DNA of 13,493 nucleotides, from contig VFLF01000462.1 in assembly GCA_009885185.1 (NCBI GenBank), positions 1 through 13,493 of the forward strand, in the 5' to 3' direction. Position 1 is the first letter of the stretch; the number at the start of each line of letters is the position of its first letter. Both the position numbers and the translations under genes were made by a program. Below, in pieces: positions 13,053 through 13,493 of this stretch. The stretch is from Nitrosomonadales bacterium. Lineage in GTDB: Bacteria > Pseudomonadota > Gammaproteobacteria > Burkholderiales > SG8-41. The notes below the pieces were generated by a model. It was not told the origin of the DNA, made no database searches, and saw only the letters and a list, made by a program, of their open reading frames with translations.

Positions 13053-13493
13053 TATTGCACCGGCAGCTTGCTGTGCGAGACGTGGGACAGCAGGTCGCTC
13101 ACGGACGTATGCATCAGGGTCGCGAAGGGATCGGGCCACACGCCCATCACCAGTACGGCGATCGCCAGCAGGCCGAGAACGAGAAACTCACGCAGATTGA
13201 TATCCTTCAATTCCGCCACGTGTTGGTTGGCCACCGCGCCGAAGACCACGCGCTTGTACATCCAGAGCGTGTAAGCCGCGCCAAAAATCAAGGTGGTTCC
13301 AGCTGCAAAGGCGTACCAGAAATTCACTTTCACCGCCCCCATGATCACCAGGAATTCACCGACAAAGCCGCTGGTTCCCGGAAGGCCGACACTCGCCATT
13401 GTGAACAACATGAAGAAGGTATTCAGTGAGAACAGCGAGGCGCTTATCAACGCCGTGTTGTTGGGGCCTGATGAAAACCAAAAATTTCGGGGC
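13052..13493 (-). CDS. nuoM: NADH-quinone oxidoreductase subunit M (NuoM), partial C-terminal part
   Basis: This is the C-terminal part (about 146 residues) of another antiporter-like complex I subunit; its 5' end is outside the window. [24 protein letters not shown] is the family's discontinuous helix, followed by [11 protein letters not shown] and a final amphipathic stretch ending at the TAA at 13054-13052. The frame has no start until a TTG at 13450 and is open to the edge, as expected for an internal fragment. The roughly 26 residues upstream of FFMLF do not show the GGL...MP pattern usual in NuoM, which may be real divergence or a sequence error near the window end. It overlaps nuoN by one base. 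Confidence 0.9.
   Translation of the reverse strand, partial: PRNFWFSSGPNNTALISASLFSLNTFFMLFTMASVGLPGTSGFVGEFLVIMGAVKVNFWYAFAAGTTLIFGAAYTLWMYKRVVFGAVANQHVAELKDINLREFLVLGLLAIAVLVMGVWPDPFATLMHTSVSDLLSHVSHSKLPVQ

Overview
The window looks like a chromosomal segment of a GC-rich proteobacterium. A betaproteobacterium, or a gammaproteobacterium close to that group, is the best guess from the gene families: DsbB, ArfB, cytochrome c556, an Aas-type acyl-ACP synthetase, an Nuo operon ending in nuoN, and an RpfF/GGDEF-EAL pair. This is inference from families, not a taxonomic assignment. The coding strands are dense, the genes are mostly intact, and no RNA genes, insertion sequences or CRISPR arrays were seen.

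Left part (1-5424). A two-gene molybdenum hydroxylase operon reads leftward: a [2Fe-2S] subunit, then an IorB/NicB-type large subunit that runs off the left edge. Divergent from it is a small YdcH-type protein, which meets dsbB tail to tail with no spacer. dsbB is in turn divergent from arfB. Two c-type cytochrome genes follow on the plus strand: a c556-like monoheme protein and a diheme protein of the kind that serves membrane alcohol/aldehyde dehydrogenases and molybdenum hydroxylases. A perfect 26-bp palindrome with a T tract lies between these two.

Centre (5451-10943). This is the most interesting region and looks like a fatty-acid signalling locus of the DSF (diffusible signal factor) type. 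An RpfF-like synthase with both catalytic glutamates (E159, E179) is followed on the same strand by a 645-residue protein with a MerR-like DNA-binding head, a PAS domain, an intact GGDEF domain and an EAL (here EVL) domain. In Burkholderia rpfF sits next to rpfR (FI-PAS-GGDEF-EAL), so the arrangement is the same, but here a helix-turn-helix replaces the RpfF-interaction domain. Divergent from rpfF, across a 360-bp AT-rich region with repeats, is an Aas-like protein. Its acyl-ACP synthetase half looks complete, but its acyltransferase half has lost the catalytic His (now Cys35) and the Glu of the third motif (now Gln104). An attractive reading is that it acts like RpfB, recapturing the free fatty acids released by RpfF, rather than as a lysophospholipid acyltransferase.

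Right part (10965-13493). The 3' end of the respiratory complex I operon reads leftward: partial nuoM, nuoN overlapping it by one base, then a GTG-initiated Nudix hydrolase of the ADP-ribose pyrophosphatase type whose N-terminus is built from three 24-bp tandem repeats. The Nudix gene converges on the GGDEF-EAL gene with about 21 bp between the stop codons.
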